Shown in pieces: positions 1-19,749 of a stretch of DNA of 64,000 nucleotides. The notes beneath the pieces were generated by a model that worked only from the letters and a program-made list of their open reading frames with translations, searched no databases and was not told the DNA's origin. The stretch lies in contig OY747712.1 in assembly GCA_963556495.2 (NCBI GenBank), forward strand, positions 6,103,634 to 6,167,633, written 5' to 3'. The position numbers and the translations under genes were made by a program. The stretch comes from Valencia hispanica (taxonomy: Eukaryota; Chordata; Actinopteri; Cyprinodontiformes; Valenciidae). Every line of letters begins with the position of its first letter. The first letter of the stretch is position 1.

Positions 1-1240
1 CTCTGACCCTCAATTTACAATTTTCTGGGATGCGTATGAAACACGTACACCAAACCATAGACTGTAATGGTTTCTATTTGCCACAGAGGCCGCGACGCTG
101 ACTCATCCGGTGTAAAGTGGGGGTGAGGAAATTCTACTTCAATCGGAACAAATTTACGCGCTGTAGATGTTTTAAGTTGCCATTCAAGATGATTTTTAAC
201 CCAGTCCAGTTTTATTTGGTTGTTTTTGAAACCATTTAGACGAGGTTAGGCATGGGCCAGCAGGAGATCAGCTCTGATTTGTTGTTGTTGTAGACTTTTA
301 TTTTGTCAAGGCGTTTTATGTTTGGACAATTTCTTCTTCTGGTTCTGGATGCTGTACAGCTGGAAGGATTCTTTTCTTTTTTTCTTTTCGGACATTTGGG
401 ATGCGTAACAGTGGTTACTAGGTATTGTAAGTCCCAGAGGAGTTGAATAGGAGGTGTCATGGATGCAGAGCAGGAGCAGAAAGAGGAGGAGGAAGTTCCA
501 ACCATCTCTTCCATCCGTCATAATGGGCAAAGATGCTATCCCTGACTCCAATGTCTTTCTGAGCATTTCACCAGACAGATTTAAAGAGCAGTTGCAAAAG
601 CAAATGAGGTGGATTAGCAGTGCTTGCTAACAATTGATTGTGTCATCAGGACACCAGGACATGTTATCTTGGAAAATCGTCTCTTCTGCCTGGATATTGA
701 GCTGTTAGCATGTCATGTCAATCATGAGAGTGTCATACAGCTACAGTCTTCAGTCAGAGGTGTCCTCAGATTCGCTGTAAGACTGACCTCTACTGGAGAT
801 CCTTCCTGCCCACAGCATCACCATCCACAACGACTCTCAGGATAGTTTAACTGTGATTTTTACATGTTGTGCAGCTTTTTTTTAAAACACATTTTTACTT
901 GTTAACTTAAGCAAATGTAGAGAATAAAAACAGACATGGTTTAATATTTTACTAACATTAACATGCTTATTGTGCAGAAAGTCTTTATTGTTTACCGTTC
1001 TGTGCTGATATTAGCTGGTTAACTAGTCAGATTATCTGCTCTGGTAGCGAGCCTGCAGTCAGCTGCAGAACAGACAGGCTTGTAACTAACCTACTGCAGT
1101 TCTACAGCAGTGTTACATCGATATCAGTGATGGTGGTGCTGCTTCTGTTGTCACGCTGACAGGAATTATTTCCAATCGGCTGAATTAGTTTGAATTGTAA
1201 ACAAAAATATTCTCACTCTGTCTGCTCCGTTTTCCCTCAG
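1..1240 (+). other. RANBP9 intron (leading stretch)
   Basis: No coding exon of RANBP9 can be recognised before 1241, so this is read as the intron upstream of the first visible exon. A polypyrimidine run and AG end it at 1240. Around 440-620 a short frame reads KFQPSLPSVIMG, which resembles the start of the endonuclease domain in some fish LINEs. It breaks off at once, so it is at most a LINE scrap. Nothing else is recognised. Confidence 0.5.
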
Positions 1241-7519
<6,279 letters not shown>

Positions 7520-7555
7520 CCCCGTGTACACACACACACACACACACATATATAC

Positions 7556-7589
<34 letters not shown>

Positions 7590-8560
7590 GTTCTGAAGGC
7601 TCATCCAGACGTCCTCCTCCATCAGAGCTTTCTCTGAACCACCTGGAGAGTAAACCATCTCACTCACTGCTTCTTCCGCTTCTCCCAATCAACCTGTTGC
7701 AGCTGAAGATGAGGAGTCGTCGTCGTTTCTGGATGGATCTTTAGAGATCATACCATATACGTTTAAAACAAACACGCCACCTCCATCGTCGTAAATAATA
7801 CAGTACGCCTTCACCCTCGTCTCCCCCAGCCCTCTGAGGCTGCTGTGTTTGCATCCTCCGAACGGACGGATGGATGGATGGAGGGAGGGGGTGGGCGGGC
7901 GGCATTCAGACTAAAAACAAATAAACAGAAAACTGTGGGTCGAACTTGTGTGTGTAGTCGGAGACGCCCTTCCCCCCTGCCAACATGGAGGCAGAAACAC
8001 GAAAAACCTGGATCAAACCTTTAAGTACAGCAGACCCCCGCTGAGGCTCACTGAGCGTTCACACTGCAGCCAATCGCAGCCCTCCGCCCTCTTTGCACCA
8101 CCCCCTCCACCCTCCACTTACCTCGGGACACAGAGACCTGACGGATGTGGACTCTGGACTTCCAGGAAGCCGGAGAGAAAATCTGCAAGTCTCAACTTTT
8201 CCCGTTTTTAATCTTTTCTGTTTTTTGTTTAGTTTCTTTTTGAGCAAAGTTTGTGGGTAGGGGGCGCTGTGGAGGAGGCTCTTCTTGTTTTGGTTTTAGT
8301 TTGTTTTGTTTTTCTCCCATGTTTACAGGCATGGTGCAGACGATAATGATGATTATCATTATATTAATAATTGTTACAGTATACATGTGTTGAGCGCCAG
8401 CCAGACCGAGTTCCACCAACCTATTATAATAAAGGTCCCAATTCCACCAATCTCCCAGTGACCAGCGTGTGTACATGTAAACGTTTCTATATAACAAAGT
8501 GGAAATATATCAATAGAGCGACATATTTAGTTACCAAAATAATAATAATAAAAAAAAACC
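7520..8560 (+). other. ranbp9: RANBP9 3' UTR and downstream flank
   Basis: This follows the RANBP9 stop without any recognisable coding. It holds a CA/TA microsatellite, a GGAT-rich patch at 7864-7885, and A-rich runs with possible polyadenylation hexamers (AATAAA-like near 8424 and 8543). The true cleavage site cannot be fixed by eye. Confidence 0.55.
7528..7589. repeat. CA/TA microsatellite
   Basis: Two (CA)n runs are separated by a short (TA)n-rich stretch, beginning 9 bp after the RANBP9 stop codon and therefore inside its 3' UTR. Confidence 0.97.
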
Positions 8561-9367
8561 TTTAATACTTTTCCTGACACCAGCAGACCCCTGAAGCTGG
8601 CTGGTTGTGTCCAGTTCTTTCCGTTTGCTGTTTGACTCCAGGAATCCTGTGCAGACGACTGGAACCAGCGATGGCTAAGGTCAGAGGTCAGAAAAGGAAT
8701 TCTTCTTCTTCTTCTTCTACCCTCAAGAAAGCCTTTTTGTTTCTCCTCCAACCAACCAAGCTGCTGATCGCCGATCACATCAGACCTGAGGCCTGTACTC
8801 CCAAGCAGCATTAACTTCAGGTTCAGTTCTGGATTCCCAGAACCACAAAGCCGGTTGGCATATCACCTGGGGGGGTAATCACCATGGTAACTGATGCATG
8901 GTAACAGGATGTGAGGAGCACCTCTAAAATGAGCTCTCCTACTAACGTTTGTTCCTTTTAGCAACTGAAGATTATCGTTATCTCATGCTGTTGCATCAGT
9001 CACAGCGTAGAGTTCCTGTGGGATCTACTGCGGGATTAAAAAAACATGAACTAAATATAGTCACAAAATGCAGAATCTGAAGAGAATTTTAACAGCTCGA
9101 GTTCTGGTTCTGTTTGCTGTTCAGGAAGTTCAGAAACAGGCCAGGAAGGGACTCTGATAATATTGATTCCTAAATGGCTCCTAGGACCCTCTCGGCTCCC
9201 CTCACTATCCTCTGCAGGGCCCCTTACCGGAGCTGGAGCGCCGCGCTCAGCAACATTAGTTCCTTTTAATTTCTCGGCCTGTCAAGTTCCCCCCCAAAAA
9301 AATGCCGTGGGTGGAAACAGGTGGTTTCTTTTCGAACACTTCAGACTGGATTTAAAAAATAAAAAAG

Positions 9368-9490
9368 CAATCAAACTTTAGAAAGTGGTTCTCATACAAA
9401 GATTGCAATTCAAAGTGCTTTACAGATTAGAAATGACCCCACCTAAACCACATTTCCATCTTTCCCCCACATTTAAAATCACGAAAGCAT
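9368..9490 (-). mobile_element. LINE 3' tail (L2-type), copy
   Basis: CAATCAAACTTTA, then CTCATACAAAGATTGCAATT and CAAAGTGCTTTACAGATTAG, match the 3' tails seen at 55876-56130 and, in the other orientation, at about 40130-40236. It is a 5'-truncated insertion of the same family. Confidence 0.65.
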
Positions 9491-10971
9491 AAAATCAACC
9501 AATAACCTCTTACTTCTTCGACTCAAACAAATGTTAAAGTAATCTAATTCAAGTTCAGAAAGTGCGTTCGAACAGTAAACACCGGTTGCCACCCACGGCC
9601 TTTTGTTGGACTATTTTTGTTTTCGGGACTTGGAAAGCCAGGACGTTTAAGTAACAAAAAAAATTAAACTAAATTAAAACCCTCCTGTCATGCTCTTAAT
9701 CTTCTTAATTAATGGAAGGTTCCAAAAGTTGCCAAACTAATTACATAATTAATCATTTGCAGATTTAAAAAGTAAACTAACTTATAATAGAAACAATTTA
9801 AAGAAAAACTAGAATGGATATAATTAATGATTTTCAAGAATTCAACAAAAATGGCCACAACTAATGTTTAAAAACATAAGGAGAGAATTTTGTTCCAGTT
9901 GTCCGTAACTGATCAGCTTCAGAACCGCATCATGTCTGGTTGGTTTCTATGTAGATCACTCTAAAACACATTTCTATACATTACGGACTGATTTTACTTG
10001 GTCTCATAATCTGAGCAAAAAAACGTTGAACAGTTAAAGTTGGAGACCGAAGCTTTTCATAACATGAAATTACAGTGAAATGGACACAGAGGAGTGTTAC
10101 TAGTCTGAGGTAAAAACCTGGGGTTTTGTTTGGGGTTTTCACACATTCTGGAAAAATCTGGGGGGGGGGGGTTGTAATTCGTTTTCTGGATTTTCCAGGT
10201 CTGTATGGGTTTAATGGAGAAGAAAAAATATGGGAAAATCTTTCATATCGGCCATGAATTAGTTTCATTTAACACAACTGAAGATTTAATCAGGTTTTCT
10301 ATAATTTACTCAAATCAGAATTTATCAGAGATCAACGTGAATTTCGAAGGTAAACTGAACCAAACGGATCAGAACCACAATGAATTGAAACCAGATGAAC
10401 GGTGATATTTGAACGTTTTCATCTTTTCTCTCCATCGTTGAGCTAAAACAACCAGGAGAAATGAACTGATCTGTGATTGAACACATGGAGCTCAGCAGGA
10501 GGCTATGATACATGGAGGAATTAATTTAGTTTAATAAAGGTTCGTTTATAAAAAAACCTCCTTTTATTCATGACAAAGTATAATTTGGTTGGATCTGTTC
10601 ATTTAGGAGCACAATGTTGTATTAAACCCTCTGATCGAGACTATAAACAGTTTATTCTGCACATTTACTTCAAATTTTTTAACTTTCATTTGCTAGAGAA
10701 AAGAAAACTACAAATCAGTCTAGAAATTAATAAAACCAAACATGAAGAAAGACTCTGCTTCCAAGTACAGATCTCAGGTCTGAAGGTCGACGCAAATCCA
10801 CATGAAGTTCTGGAGAGAGGGGAGGAAAAAAAGGTTTAAAATCATGTGAAACCTCAAGCGACGCAGAGCGTGGATGTTATGTGAGCGTTTCATGGAGGAA
10901 GAAGCAGCTTCTGATGAAGTGAAAAGATCTCCGCTGTGTCTGGCCACTGCGACTGGAAGATTTGAATCAAC

Positions 10972-11015
10972 TGGAAAGCATGGTGGTGGCAGAATGATGA
11001 TCTGGGCATGTTTTT
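10972..11015 (+). mobile_element. Tc1/mariner fragment
   Basis: AAGCATGGTGGTGGCAGAAT followed by a TGGGCATG-type block corresponds to the KHGGGxxMxW segment of Tc1 transposases. The surrounding 100 bp may belong to it but is too decayed to tell. Confidence 0.45.
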
Positions 11016-12219
11016 GAAGCGTGATGAAGACAAGAGTAGATGGTTCCTCACTTCCGCTTTTAGGAGGCGGAGCATCACCCCCCCCAAAAAAATGGAGCAG
11101 AAATCACGAGGAGCGTTCAGTATTTCATCACCTGCACTGTGGCTACGACATTAAACCAAATATATCCGGAAGAAGGCAGCACCGCTGTGTTTTAGGCGTC
11201 ACGGAGAGCAGGAATATTGAGGAATCTGACTGGTTCCCAGGACTCATCCAGGTGGAACTGAGCTTTTTCGTATCATCTTTGTTTGTTTTTAACCCTTATT
11301 GTTTTTACGGGGGGGGGGGGTTTTGCAGCTCACAAGCAGTCCCAAAACAAAAAAAAACAGGAAATCTTAGACCAAGTGTCTGTTGTCTCTTTCTGAGTGA
11401 GGTCAGAACCTATGCATGCCATAGTAAAGTGGTGGTAAGATCAAGTTAGATGTCTCCTTTATCTTCCGTTCGGTTCTCCTCCTTTTAGCCAGTTCACGGT
11501 GTTTAAGGAAGATGTCAACCATTAAGTTGTCCACTGCTGACTGTGTGTCCATTTGGAGATGATTAAAAAAAAATGTACAATTTTGTGTGAGGGTGCAAAG
11601 ATTTCTATTAAAAACGATGAGAGCAACTTGTTTGGATGCTGCATGAGGCCTGAAGCTCGGTTTGTTTTATCTGGTTTAATCCCAGATGACTGGAAATAAT
11701 CCAGCACAATAACCTTTGTGCACGAGAAATCTAGCCGCTGAGGAAGTTTCTGGGTCCTTAACAGATTAATACTCCGACTAGTTCTTCTGAAAGCACCATA
11801 AAATATGTGGCGTTTGGGCGTTAACGGAGCTATCGCTGACCAACCCAACGTAGAAGATGCAATGTTGAGATTCCTGCAGGATTTTCATTACCAAACTCTT
11901 TTTCTACATATTCCAAACTCAAGAGCTCTCCATGTGTTTTTATGGCATAAATCTCTCCATGTATTGATGGATGGAAAACATTTTCCAGACTGTAGGAACC
12001 CTAAACCTGGGAGCATCATGGAGACGATCCAGCAGCTGCGCATAGAGATGGTTAATATTTGCAAAAATGCCGATGCTGCAGGATTCCCATAGTTTTCCAT
12101 GTCAAAGTTCCATCTTTTAGGGACACTTTTTTTTAAGGTCTAATTACAAAACTTCATGATGGATTTCTGGTTAAAACAAAAGAACGACCGAACAGATCGA
12201 TACTGGAAGGATGGAGTTG

Positions 12220-12416
12220 AGCCCAGAATTATTCATACCACTGGCAGATTTAGGTGTAGATTATGGTAACGGGAAGGAGGCCTTCCAGCCTTCATCAATA
12301 AAGATAACCTCTCCCAATACCTTTTTATTTAATGTTCATCTTATTTACTGTCAGAAACTTCTTGGTTTGAATGAAAAGTTTAACTTATCTGCCAGGAGTA
12401 TGAGTAATTCTGGGCC
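12220..12416. mobile_element. Small palindromic MITE
   Basis: The left arm 12221-12254 (GCCCAGAATTATTCATACCA...) is the imperfect reverse complement of the right arm 12383-12415 (...GTATGAGTAATTCTGGGC). About 130 bp of non-repeated sequence lies between them. A TA lies just outside the right end. The AATTATTCATAC motif is common in fish Tc1-related miniature elements. Confidence 0.75.
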
Positions 12417-13350
12417 TAGCTGTTGCTAAAAAATTTTTTTTAACCTTTTTGATACGCTTTGACAGATATTAACACGAAAGAGCTCCACTCAGATAAAAAT
12501 CCGTTTTACCAAAGGGTCATGGCCAGGACAGCAGCCCATGATTAAAACATTTAGCAGACTTTCATCAACACATTGAAACCTAGAGATGAAAATCAGACCA
12601 AACAGAAACTCCAGCGTTTTCCACCGAGACGCGACAAATCGACCCACCACAGCGGTCAGCTGCAGACCTGGACTGTCGGATGCTCCGATAACTGCCCGAT
12701 GACGCCATCGCTGCCCTCAGGTGGTAGTTTTGTGTCGACAATGCAATTTAAACCTACGTTCACCTCTTGATGCACATTAAATCGTGTTTAAATCAGCTGC
12801 AGTTCTTATGATGCGGAGCATTTGGGTCATTGTAGATAAAAGAGAAACAATTAGAAGTTGACTCCACATTTTTAAAGAAAAATTAGTCAATTTGCAAGTC
12901 AAACATTTCCATTATTACAGGCATACATTTAAAGTAAAATATTTTCTTGAAAATTTACTTGACAGAGTTTGGGTCTTTTGTTGGGAAAATGTGAAATTAA
13001 TCTTTTTCCCACCCACAACAGCTCTAATACTTTACCCCACTATATATACTGTTTAGTCAGTTTATATAGAAATCTAAGTACACCTTTATTTTTAAGATAT
13101 ATATACACATTACATAAACAGAACTATTAGAGCATTTTTTTACATGGAGAGCAGAGCTTTTGGTGCTCAGTCTTTAAACTGAAAACCTGAAACAAGGTTT
13201 AAAGTTCATCCAAGATGTCCGACATTCAGCCATGGAGCTCCAACAGCGTCTTCCTTCACGTTTCTGACCGTCGGCCATGATTCCGGTCCTCGGGAACCTT
13301 TAACAGAGTGAAGCGGAGCGTTGAGGAGGCAGTCCATCCCGACGTTCCCG

Positions 13351-16300
13351 TCAGCTGGAGGGAAGCTTCTGTTTGTGGATCCACCTCTTCTTCAGCTTCT
13401 CTGCTTTGGCCTTTCGCTCACAGGCTGAGGGGAAAATAAAAAAATCAGACAAGAAGTCAACACCCACAAACCTTTCGGGTCAATCGTTTCCTAGAACCGC
13501 GTTCTTGAACGTACCCCAGTCTTTTTTAACAAACTGCACGGCGGCACTTTTGTTCGCGCCCCTCTTGTTCTGCAGGGACAGCAGCTCGTTACCTGGAAGG
13601 ACGAAGACGGGAAGCGTCGGCACATATTTCTACCCATATTAGGACTTTATATCGACTTCCATTCGTTTTAATAGCTGCATTTATCATTTATGCCTAACCC
13701 AAACCTTAACCAAAACATAATTCGCACCATACCTCTAAACCTAACCCATAACCCTAGAAAAGGGGGTCCAACATATTAGGACCGGACTTTGGTCCCTATA
13801 AGGTCCATCGGTCTTCAGAAGGTTAGTGAATATGACAGAAAAGGTCCTAAATAGGATAGCTATACAAGAACACACACAGAGTCTAACGTTGGGACGAAGA
13901 GTCGTGGATGTCCCCGCCTCGTCTCCAGCAGGACGTCCAGAGGACAGGACGCCTCGGAGTGACGAGACGGGACGTTTCTGTAGCAAAGCTCAAATTGAGA
14001 CAGATCATGGTCTTTGCAGACTTCTGCCACAGAGTGTAGCTTGCACGTCATCCCCTCTGGTTTACAAGTTTCACCACAAGTTTCACCAAATGAAAGCAGA
14101 GAAAACTGTTCAGCTAATATCTTTGGGATTATCCAGAAAAGCGTCTCATCTAATGAATAAATCTAGTTAAAGATCTAAAGTTGTTTAGAGCGACCGACGA
14201 GGATTTAATCCCTAGTTGAAGTCTGGAAGCGTCGTCTTCCTCTTACTCGTGCTCCTGCAGCTTCCCGGTCCGTACAATCTGGAACGGATGAAATCCTCTG
14301 CCGCCCGCCGCTGGAAGTCGGCCGCCTCTCGCTCCGTCACCGTGGAAACCGTGTAGCTTCCCCTTAGGCTGAGGGAGAAAGCAGAGGAAGGACGTTCATC
14401 TGATGTGATTAATTTTAAATGAGCAGAAATCGGTTAGGATGGAGGAGAACTCCTCATAAAAACGGATTTTACTTCCTCGAAACCAAATCACACGAATGTT
14501 TAGCGACGTTTCCAGGGTTCAGGATATTTCTATGTAATCATTTTACGGATAAAATCTGATTGTTATTAAAGGAGACAAGTCATTTCTGATGATCAGAGAC
14601 TATTTGGTGACTAACAGGTTTGTTTCCTACGTTCTGACAGCTGGAAGTTTCCTCCTCTTCGTGTTCTCGTCCTCCTCTTCCTCTTCAGCTGTGTGAAAAC
14701 AACATAAATCAGTGATTATTGATCCGTCAGCCAGCAACATTTACAGTCTGACAGGAGACTCCTTCACCTTCATCCTCGGCTAGTTTCGGTTTCCTGAAAG
14801 AAAGAAAAAAAGAATAAGGATGTAAACATCGAGTGGAAGAAGAAACGGCGGAACGTCCCTGACAAGTTAACTCACTTTGAAGTTGCCGATTGGTCGATTT
14901 TCTCCAACACATCATCTGGGAGGAGCTTCTTTTTCTGTGGAGAAAGGATAAAAACTTTAACGTTATGTTAACGTATAAAGAGCAAATTAAACAAAGGAGG
15001 CTTAGAACTTTCTAAAACTACTAGTTATGTGGACTAGAGCTGCGTAATACATCAGATTACAATAAACATTACATTATCACCGTCACAAAAGCCTGCTTAA
15101 TGGAAAAATGTGTATTCACACTGCACAGCCATTAATCAGTTCATTTACTGTAGGCTCTTTTCTTTAGGAAATAACATTTTTTCCTTTGTTCTTTAAAACC
15201 AAATATGAAACATAATAATAAAATCGAGTAATGTTGCGAGTTCACAAAATCCACCATTGAGGTTTAGGTTCCAGCTCTCAGCAACGGGGTAAAAATGACA
15301 GCTGGCAGAAATATTAATATACATCTATTGGGGATGTAAGAAAATATCAATACACCGATATATCTATAGATTTTGTCACGATATTGTAGTGATATTCAAA
15401 ATCAATATCTTGATTTTTTTATTATTTGAATGGAGCCATTAATAATGAGTTTTGAAGTATGACTGTGGTGGCTGTTGTAACCTTCTTCGTTCCAGTGGAT
15501 CAAATAGATCTAGTAAAATAAAACTGCATGTGTTAAAGTAGGAAACAGGTTGGAGTGTTTAGAAAGCTGTGACAGTTCTTCTAATGTTTAGTTCAGTTTT
15601 AAAAATCACAATATATATACACACATGGGCGGGGTAGCAGGGGGAAAAGTGGACCCGACTACCCAGGCCCTTTAATTACTTGGTGTCAGTTTATTTAATT
15701 ATATCATTGTTACCAACTTCAACTGGGAGAATTAGGCCTAACTTAATGTCAGAATAATTTCTCCACAATTAGAGGAGTCCCCCTCTAGAGGCGCCAAATG
15801 GTTTATTTTCCTCGGCAGCAACCGTTAACGCGGGCCAGGCCAGCCAGATTAGAAGAGCCAAGTCATCATGCTGCCCAAAAAGCACAAATCAGAGCATCAG
15901 AAGAGGAAAGAAAAAATATTATTATAAAGCCACCTACAATTTGTAAATGGGTCAAAATGTTACTTCATAAACAAGATCCAGCTTTATGTGTTAAATATAT
16001 GAGAACAACTTGGCTTTTGTCTGCTGTTGAACCTGAAAAATCTCTACTATAAACTACATAGTGATTGAGGTAATGAGATTGTTCAATGCTTCGTGATTAT
16101 TAAATACCTGAACCTAAATACCAAACAATAAGACATAATGGAAATTAACTTAAACAGGTAGCTTAATTTTTTTATTGACGAATCTTTGCCATTGAAAAAT
16201 AGAAAATGAACTCTTATTAAATTTAGATTTACAATTAGAAAACAAAATCTTCTGCAGTCCACTGCCATTTACTAAACATGAAACTGTTATTGCACACATT

Positions 16301-17153
16301 TTAAAATAAATGACAATTAAAAACAAGACCTTATCCAGCCTTCTGCAACATAAGACGTAGTAACCTGACGGTAGGGTACCAGCTACATAAAACGATCCTG
16401 GTGTTATTTGCCTCTCAGAAACAGTTTATAACTTCCCTTCAACTCATTCATGTCACCTAAAAGGTAAACGTGTTTCTCCATCAGCTGTTCAGCTCTGATG
16501 ATTCAGTAAGAACATCTCCTGGTTTCAGATAGATAGATAGTTTTATTTTTTATTATTATTATTATTTTTAAACCAATACACATCCCTAGTCTCTATAGAT
16601 AAATATTTATGCTGCAGGTGAAAAATGAGAGTTTAACAAAAGGAAGATTTGGGGGGAGAAAATCAGACCTTCTGTTCCTGGAAGAACTCCTGTCTCTTCC
16701 TCCTCTTCTCCTTCAGGAGCTCCTTCTCCCTGCAAACAAGAAACCACTTTATGAGACTCATCCTTACCTTTCTGATGGGGGCCATTTATCGTATTAAATA
16801 CAATATGTTGATTTAAACGCTGCCGATTAACCGGGTAGCTTAAAAAAAATCGATTTTATAACACAGTTGATCTATAAGTGTTAATTCTGGTAATTTAGCA
16901 GAGAATTCCCTTAAACCTGAAATGTTTTGAACGGAGTTCTGTAGCCGAGCTAGCTGCGTGTTAGCCACCTTCTGGTCGTGTCCAGCGCCTCCTTCATGCT
17001 CCGGAAGGCCTGAGCCTTTGAATCCTCGAAGGTCACCTCCTCCGGCGCCTCGTCGTCACTAGAATCCAGCGCCAGGTTGAAACCACCCGCTGCCTTTTCA
17101 GGTTCAGCTTTTTTCTGCGGAGAGGCGCTTTTCCCACGTTGTTTCATCGCCAT
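13351..17153 (-). CDS. nol7: NOL7, nucleolar protein 7
   Basis: Eight coding exons (minus strand, 5' to 3'): 17153-16969, 16729-16669, 14934-14876, 14793-14768, 14688-14631, 14368-14247, 13592-13515 and 13424-13351. All borders are GT-AG and all phases match, giving 220 residues plus TGA. Visible NOL7 signatures are SSDDEAPEEVTFEDSKAQAF near residue 35, the basic KEKRRKRQEFFQEQKKKKLL, LPDDVLEKI, the RSRLYGPG block, and the C-terminal NELLSLQNKRGANKSAAVQF with a lysine-rich end (KLKKRWIHKQK). NOL7 acts in the nucleolus in early pre-rRNA processing. The N-terminus is shorter than in mammals. The start at 17153 has a good context (CAACATGG). Only about 20 bp separate it from the 3' end of an inserted LINE. 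Introns contain hAT-like repeats (15330-15960). Confidence 0.95.
15330..15620 (-). mobile_element. hAT-like non-autonomous repeat, partial
   Basis: This begins GGGATGTAAGAAAATATCAA and contains CACCGATATATC, AGATCTAGTAAAATAAAACTG and TTTAAAAATCACAATATATA. It is the reverse complement, with divergence, of the repeat at 21457-22444, but its far end is missing. It lies in NOL7 intron 2. Confidence 0.7.
15622..15960 (+). mobile_element. Possible hAT (ZMYM-type) element fragment
   Basis: A short frame starts at 15869 with MLPKKHKSEHQKRKEKK, like the basic N-terminus of ZMYM/ZBED-type hAT transposases in fish, and then hits stops. GACCCGACTACCCAGGCCC upstream is also reminiscent of such elements. 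I infer a fragment; it could be chance. Confidence 0.35.
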
Positions 17154-17174
17154 GTTGCCCAGCGGAAACCACGT

Positions 17175-19749
17175 CGCTTCTTCTTCTTCTTCTTCTTCTT
17201 CTTCTTGTTGTTTAAATGGCGGGTGGCATCCAACTTAAAGTGCATTACCGCCACCTACTGTGCAGGAGTGTGAGTCAGAGTAGGAATATCCTAAAAAAAA
17301 AAAAAACTTTATTGAACACAATGAAATACAACGACTACATTTCTAAATATACAAACAAAATTATATTTTACAAAGTAGCTCCAAAGTCCGTTTTCTTTCA
17401 GTTTTGAATTTTGTAGTCACATTTTAATTTGGTATGAAGAAAAAGAAACAAAAACAGGATGTATATTAACTTATAAAGAGTAAGGGGATACAAGTGATTT
17501 GAAATGAAAAAAAAAAAAAAGATACATGTGTATAAATGAGTATCACAGGGGGAGAATTTGTAAGGCTTACTTCCATATTGTATAATCACCTAAACGGGAA
17601 TTATAAATTTGTCTTTTTAATGAAATCATGTAATTTAATGGAATTAACTGTGGACATTTTATCTAAGGATCTCAGTAGCAATGTTAATTCATTTTTAAGG
17701 TTATTCCAGGTAGGTGGAGTTTTGAGGTATCGGCATTTATGTATAAAAAATTTTGTTATAATTATAAGATTACTGATTAGAAATTCAGTACTTTTATCTT
17801 TAAGTATAATGCCAAATAAAATATCTTCAACCTTGAAATCTTTTATAAAAATTTTGTTGGAGTTAAGCCACTCCTGAAGTGACTTCCAAATCGTTGAGAT
17901 TAAGTCACATTCATAAAAGAGATGTTTGGTCGATTCCTCCTTTTGTTTACATAAGTAACATTTTTCAAAAAAACAAACAAAAAAAAACAATATTCTACTA
18001 ATTAAACTACTCTTCCTAAGGAATTCCAAGACTAACTTATGTATATTATTATCCCCACCCAACAAAATCCTTAAATTAAATTCCTCATATTCCTTTAGTA
18101 TTAACTTTTCTTTTAACCTTTTTCTATTCCTTATATATTTACTGCAAAAACAAAGCACATGTTCCACCGTTTCCCTATCTTTCCCGCATTCACAAAAACC
18201 TGTCGGATGTTTCCCTATTAAATGAAGAGTGCTATTTAACGCTGTGTGTCCCATCCTTAACCTCGTTATTATTGTTTGATCTCTATTATTAATTTCCATA
18301 TTTCTCATCTTACCTACCTTTCCCTGTATATGAAATAAATGCCTTCCTTTTTCTCCCTTTACCCACATTTCCTGCCATTCATTCAATATCTGCTTTTTGA
18401 TAATTGCTTTTACTTCTTTAACACTATATGGAATTTCTATCCATGTATTTGATTTAGTTGCTTGTTTAGCATAAAAATCAGCTATTTCATTACCCTCAAC
18501 CCCTCTGTGAGCTGGAACCCACATAAATCTTACTTCTATCTTTAATTTACTCAACCTAAACAAACATTCATATATTTCTAATAAAATATCCGGTCTAGTA
18601 TCATTTGACACTGATTTAATGGACAATAATCCTGAAAGAGAGTCTGTACATATTATACATTTTTTCACCCTATTTTGTTCTATCCAAAGTAAGCTAAAAC
18701 AGATTGCTAACATTTCCACCGTAAAAACTGACAAATTATTTGGAGTTCTGATTTTTATATATTTCTCTAAATCTGGGACACAAAAAGAGAAACCTGTGGT
18801 CTCTTTTCCTGAGTCTTTTGATCCATCTGTAAATATTGGAATAAACGATTTATGTATATTATTTAATCTTTCAAATGCAATATTATCCCAATTTCCTTTA
18901 TCTTTTTTCCTGTTCCATTTTAATCTTAATATAAAAATCAATATTACAATGAGGGAAAATCCACTTTGGAGTAACTCAATACAAAAATGTCTTTATAAAA
19001 TTTATATTATTTAATTACATTTGTTCTGCTAATCTATTTGCTTTCCCAACCATACTCTCAAATTTATCGTTTCCATTTTTCCTACATAAATACATTTCTT
19101 TTCTAACCAAATGATCTTTTTCTGTACATCCCTGTAAACTAGCCCAATAATTTAACAATATTTGTTTGAACCTAAAATCTATCAGCATTTCTCCCATTTC
19201 TACTTGAATAGATGCTATTGATGTTGACTTCATTGCTCCACTACATATTCTTAACGCCTGGTTTTGTATAATCTCAATCTTTTTTAACAAAGTTTTACTT
19301 GCAGAACTATATACAATACTACCATAATCAATTACTGACCTAACTATTGTTATATAAATTTGTTTTAATGCCAGGGCACTAGCACCCCAATAAGTTCCTT
19401 TTAAACATCTCATTAAATTTATTACGTTTTTTACACCTTTCTTCAATTGTACTTATATTCTCCTTCCAAATTAGTTTAGTACCAAAAACCACTCCCAGAT
19501 ATCTAAAACGTTTAACTTGTTCAAGCTTTTCTCCATATAATTTGATTGATCAGCACGTTTCTCTTTCTTGTAAACACCATACTTTTTGTTTTCTCTACTG
19601 AAAACTTAAAACCCCAATCATAAGACCAGCTTTCTACCTTTAATATTGCTTCTTGTAATTTCTTTTGTAAGTGTTGAATATTTCATCCCCTTTTCCAAAT
19701 TGCTCCATCATCAGCAAATAGTGCTTTCCCAAACTCGTAGTTTGAGACT
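17175..19749 (-). mobile_element. I-type LINE with RNase H, 5'-truncated
   Basis: The 3' end carries a (GAA)n tail (plus strand CTT repeats at 17177-17207) preceded by the block CATTACCGCCACCTACTGTG. Coding remnants cover the C-terminal half of the RT and a complete RNase H. The element is cut at its 5' end close to 19745, just after an FADD motif. A CCACGT at 17169 and at 19750 may be the target duplication, but is short. It fills the gap between NOL7 and epdr1. Confidence 0.85.
17601..19740 (-). pseudogene. LINE ORF2 remnant: RT C-terminus, RNase H
   Basis: Reading from 19740 downward, FGKALFADDGAIWKRG gives the catalytic FADD of the reverse transcriptase, followed by FSVEKTKSMVFTRKR and RFRYLGVVFG. 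A frame at 19446-19015 has the thumb region (IVRSVIDYGSIVYSSASKTL). A long frame at 18941-17601 carries RNase H with its acids visible: FTDGSK, TVEMLA, CTDSLS and WVPAHRGVEGNEIADFYAKQ. A cysteine/histidine cluster (FCECGKDRETVEHVLCFC) follows. A stop near 19690 and frame changes near 19560 and 19000 show decay. RNase H after RT with this order fits I/Nimbus-like LINEs. Confidence 0.88.

Larger units (their letters stand above)
8561..13350. other. Intergenic, between RANBP9 and NOL7 (tail to tail)
   Basis: No host exon is recognised in this stretch. It carries a LINE tail (9368-9490), a Tc1 scrap (10972-11015), a small MITE (12220-12416) and poly-G/poly-A runs (10160, 11080, 11310). The end near 13350 belongs to the NOL7 3' UTR. 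A TTTATT at about 13085 is a possible minus-strand polyadenylation signal. Open frames here are short and unlike any family I know. Confidence 0.5.

Noticed and set aside
11805..12092. 95-residue frame as a host exon
   Set aside because: No acceptor/donor pair or recognisable domain, and a similar-length frame lies on the opposite strand.
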